64,000 bases of DNA from the NCBI RefSeq assembly GCF_001027285.1, contig NZ_CP011509.1:5154501-5218500 (forward strand). The letters are read 5' to 3'. The DNA comes from Archangium gephyra (lineage in GTDB: Bacteria; Myxococcota; Myxococcia; Myxococcales; Myxococcaceae). The notes beneath the pieces are model-generated. The model worked only from the letters and a program-made list of their open reading frames with translations. It did no database searches and had not been told where the DNA came from. Numbering within the stretch: position 1 is the first letter of the stretch; each line of letters opens with the position of its first letter. The translations under genes and the position numbers were made by a program. Positions 61,719-64,000 of this stretch are shown piece after piece.

Positions 61719-63500
61719 ATGTGGACGTCGTTGAAGCGGTTGCTGGGATACGCCCGGCCGCACGTGGGTGTGCTGGTGGCCGCCTTCGCGTGCATGGCGC
61801 TGCTGGGGCTGGCCACGGGCGCGTACGCGTACCTGATGGGCCCGGCGCTGCGCTTCCTGCTGTCGGGCGGCGCGGAGGGCTTTGGTGGCGCGCAGCCGGT
61901 GCCGTGGCTGTCGCGCCTCCCTCGTGAGGCCGTGCTCTGGGGCTTCCCGGTGGTGGTGCTGACGGTGGGGGTGGTGAAGGGCGTGGGGTACCTCGGGCAG
62001 TTCTATTTCATGGGCCTCTTCTCCCAGAAGGTGGTGGCGGACCTGCGGCGGGAGCTGTTCGTCCGGCTCACCGCGCTGTCGCCCGCGCAGCTGGCGCGCG
62101 AGCGGATGGGAGATCTGCTCAGCCGCTTCTCCGCGGACGTGCAGGCGGTGGAGCTGGCGGCCATGTACACCGTGGGCTCGTACCTGCGGGACTCGTTGCA
62201 GATTGTCGTCCTGGCGGGTGTGGCGCTGTCCATCAGTCCGGTGCTGGGCGGGGTGATGCTGGGCGTGCTGCCGCTGGCGGCGCTGCCGGCCTCGAAGCTG
62301 ACGCGCAAGGCGCTCAAGGGCACGCGCGAGGGCCAGGTGCAGCTGGGCCACCTCGCGGGGCAGTTGCAGGAGGGGCTGGGTGGCATGCGCACCATCCAGG
62401 CCTTCAACGGCCAGGCGGCGGAGCTGGCGCGCTTCTCGGAGCACGCGCGGGCGCACGAGGAGGCGCTGGTGCGGGCCGCGTGGGCGCGAGGCGGAGTGCC
62501 CGGGGTGATGGAGGTGCTGGCGGCCGCGGCCCTGGCGGGAGCGCTGGCCTACGCGGCGGCCACGCACGCGATGGAGCCCGAGTCGCTGCTCTCGTTCCTC
62601 ACCGCGGTGGTGCTGGTGTACCAGCCGGTGAAGGACCTGGGCCGGGTGACGCAGTTCGCGATGCAGGCGGGCGCGGCGGGCGAGCGGCTCTTCTCGTTGT
62701 TGGACCTGCGCCATCCGGTGGAGGACGTGCCCGGGGCGGTGGAGGCACCGGCGCCGAAGAAGGGCATCCGGGTGGAGGGCGTGCGCTTCTCCTACGGGGA
62801 GCGGCGGGCACTGGACGGGCTGACGCTGGAGCTGCCGGTGGGCAAGGTGGTGGCGCTGGTGGGGCCGAGCGGCGGAGGGAAGAGCACGCTCACCAGCCTG
62901 CTGCTGCGCTTCGAGCGGCCCCAGGAGGGCCACCTCTATTTCGACGGGGTGGACGTGGACGGCTACACGGCGGCGAGCGTGCGGGCGAAGTTCGCGCTGG
63001 TGACGCAGGAGCCGTTGCTCTTCTCGGGCAGCGTGCTGGACAACCTGCGGTACGCGAGGCCCGAGGCCACACGCGAGGAGGTGGAGGCGGCGGCGCGGGT
63101 GGCGAACGCGGACGGCTTCATCCGGGCGCTGCCCGAGGGCTATGAGACGCGGGTGGGCGAGCGCGGGGTGAAGCTGAGCGGAGGCCAGCGGCAGCGGCTG
63201 TGCATCGCGCGGGCGGTGCTGTCGAGGGCGCCGGTGCTGGTGCTGGACGAGGCGACGAGCAGCCTGGATCCAGAGAGCGAGCGCGAGGTGCAGGCGGCGC
63301 TGGCGGAGGTGCTGCCGGGGCGGACGGCGCTGGTGATTGCCCATCGCCTGTCGACGGTGGTGGAGGCGGACCTCATCTGCGTGGTGGAGGCGGGGCGGGT
63401 GGTGGAGCGGGGCAGCCACGCGGAGCTGCTGAAGGCGGGAGGCCGCTACGCGGCGCTGTGGGCGCTGCAAACGGCGGCACCGGAGCGGGGCGCGGCGTGA
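61719..63500 (+). CDS. ABC exporter, MsbA/lipid A-type
   Basis: The 593-residue half-transporter has six membrane helices in the N-terminal 320 residues and a nucleotide-binding domain with Walker A GPSGGGKST, Q-loop VTQEPLLFSGSVLDNL, signature LSGGQRQR, Walker B VLVLDEATSSLD and H-loop IAHR. It belongs to the MsbA/LmrA/multidrug group of type I exporters. MsbA flips lipid A-core; with many lipid A genes in the window this is a natural candidate, but sequence alone cannot separate MsbA from drug or lipid exporters. ATG 61719 lies eight bases after the preceding stop; a PHP gene overlaps its end. Confidence 0.88.
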   Translation: MWTSLKRLLGYARPHVGVLVAAFACMALLGLATGAYAYLMGPALRFLLSGGAEGFGGAQPVPWLSRLPREAVLWGFPVVVLTVGVVKGVGYLGQFYFMGLFSQKVVADLRRELFVRLTALSPAQLARERMGDLLSRFSADVQAVELAAMYTVGSYLRDSLQIVVLAGVALSISPVLGGVMLGVLPLAALPASKLTRKALKGTREGQVQLGHLAGQLQEGLGGMRTIQAFNGQAAELARFSEHARAHEEALVRAAWARGGVPGVMEVLAAAALAGALAYAAATHAMEPESLLSFLTAVVLVYQPVKDLGRVTQFAMQAGAAGERLFSLLDLRHPVEDVPGAVEAPAPKKGIRVEGVRFSYGERRALDGLTLELPVGKVVALVGPSGGGKSTLTSLLLRFERPQEGHLYFDGVDVDGYTAASVRAKFALVTQEPLLFSGSVLDNLRYARPEATREEVEAAARVANADGFIRALPEGYETRVGERGVKLSGGQRQRLCIARAVLSRAPVLVLDEATSSLDPESEREVQAALAEVLPGRTALVIAHRLSTVVEADLICVVEAGRVVERGSHAELLKAGGRYAALWALQTAAPERGAA

Positions 63501-64000
63501 AGCCCGCGGTGGTGGTGGGCAAGCTGCTCCGGGCGCTGCTGGGGCTGGTGCTGCTGCTGCTGGGAGTGGCGGGGTTCTTCACGCTGGCGGCCTCGTACGC
63601 GGACTACCCGGTGGTGGCGTCCCAGGCGGACGGGCCCGGGTGGGTACGCGGGGCCTTCCACGTGCACACGGTGCGCTCGGACGGGCGGGGCACGGTGGAG
63701 GAGGTGGCGGCGGCGGCGAAGGCGGCGGGCCTGCACTTCGTGGTGCTCACGGACCACAACGACTTCCCCTTACGGGAGCCCGCCTTCGTGGAGGGGGTGT
63801 TGCTGGTGCCGGGTGTGGAGCTGTCCACGGCGCATGGGCACCTCGTGGCGTTCGGCCTGTGGCGTCCGCTGGAGGGCTTCCAGAAGGGGATGGACGGAGG
63901 GGAAGCCGAGGCGGCGGTGGAGAAGGCGGGTGGGGTGAGCGTGCTCGCGCACCCGGTGCAGAAGCGCAACCCGTGGCGCCACGAGGAGGCGGCGCGGCGG
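63497..64000 (+). CDS. PHP-domain phosphoesterase with a membrane anchor (cut by window end)
   Basis: From GTG 63497, which overlaps the ABC exporter stop by four bases, an open frame runs off the window after 168 codons. It has an N-terminal membrane helix (LLGLVLLLLGVAGFFTLAAS), then the PHP metal-binding motifs FHVHTVRSDGRG, VVLTDHND and GVELSTAHGHLVAFGLW, and SVLAHPVQ. PHP domains are metal-dependent phosphoesterases. Tight coupling to the exporter suggests a common envelope substrate, such as a phosphorylated lipid or sugar; this is inference. Confidence 0.82.
   Translation, partial: MKPAVVVGKLLRALLGLVLLLLGVAGFFTLAASYADYPVVASQADGPGWVRGAFHVHTVRSDGRGTVEEVAAAAKAAGLHFVVLTDHNDFPLREPAFVEGVLLVPGVELSTAHGHLVAFGLWRPLEGFQKGMDGGEAEAAVEKAGGVSVLAHPVQKRNPWRHEEAARR

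Overview
The window is a GC-rich, gene-dense stretch of a myxobacterial chromosome, most likely Cystobacterineae (Archangium, Cystobacter, Melittangium or Stigmatella relatives). This rests on family content: a TIGR02265/DUF2378 Myxococcales-restricted protein, DUF4388 proteins fused to TPR, DnaJ or pseudopilin-like parts, a chemosensory operon with a HEAT-repeat protein, and a lipoprotein toxin that resembles SitA. The genus is an inference; no database search was possible.

Layout. (1) 1-8.0 kb: a chemosensory operon (receiver, CheA, two CheW-like proteins, HEAT protein, CheR, CheB, mostly joined by 4-base overlaps), followed by a putative Fe(II)/2-oxoglutarate oxygenase. No receptor gene is in view. 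(2) 8.7-20.9 kb: an accessory region. It holds a LysM/transglycosylase gene behind a sigma54-like promoter, a lipoprotein coupled to a probable zinc-dependent phospholipase C/P1-nuclease-fold enzyme, an orphan ATP-grasp protein and an esterase. It also holds a small ORF coupled to a muramidase-like gene that carries an in-frame TAG, a cupin, a POTRA-like lipoprotein, a HEAT protein, a SitA-like lipoprotein toxin and an Nei/Fpg glycosylase. (3) 20.9-36.9 kb: CheY, leuS, a zinc-ribbon membrane protein, lptE, rpsT (TTG start), a MazG-VOC fusion, a TPR membrane protein, a DUF4388 protein, and the phoH-pgpH-ybeY cluster, in which YbeY carries an N-terminal cupin. A frameshifted Cys-rich lipoprotein and a DUF4105 (Lnb-like) membrane protein follow. 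(4) 36.9-43.9 kb: prfB with its programmed frameshift, an ECF sigma/anti-sigma pair, lysS, and lolCE-lolD. (5) 44.0-54.5 kb: an outer-membrane and lipid A block (bamA, skp, lpxD, fabZ, lpxA, lpxI), then an OmpA-like protein, a lipoprotein, a MarC protein, a DPM1-like glycosyltransferase and lpxB. (6) 54.6-64.0 kb: a ParE-type toxin-antitoxin pair, small membrane and GNAT genes, the TIGR02265 protein, an AspT/YidE-type transporter, a response-regulator-like/DUF4388/DnaJ/TPR protein, an MsbA-like ABC exporter, and a PHP-domain gene cut by the window end.

Functional links. LolCE/LolD, BamA, Skp, LptE, the Lpx enzymes and the Lnb-like protein together supply outer-membrane proteins, lipoproteins and LPS. 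LeuS, LysS, RF2, S20, YbeY and PhoH are translation and RNA genes. The accessory region holds the most unusual content. Several genes without a Shine-Dalgarno sequence have a TANNNT hexamer 7-10 nt before the start codon, which suggests leaderless transcription. No gene-free stretch exceeds 300 bases. I saw no tRNA, rRNA, CRISPR array or insertion sequence.
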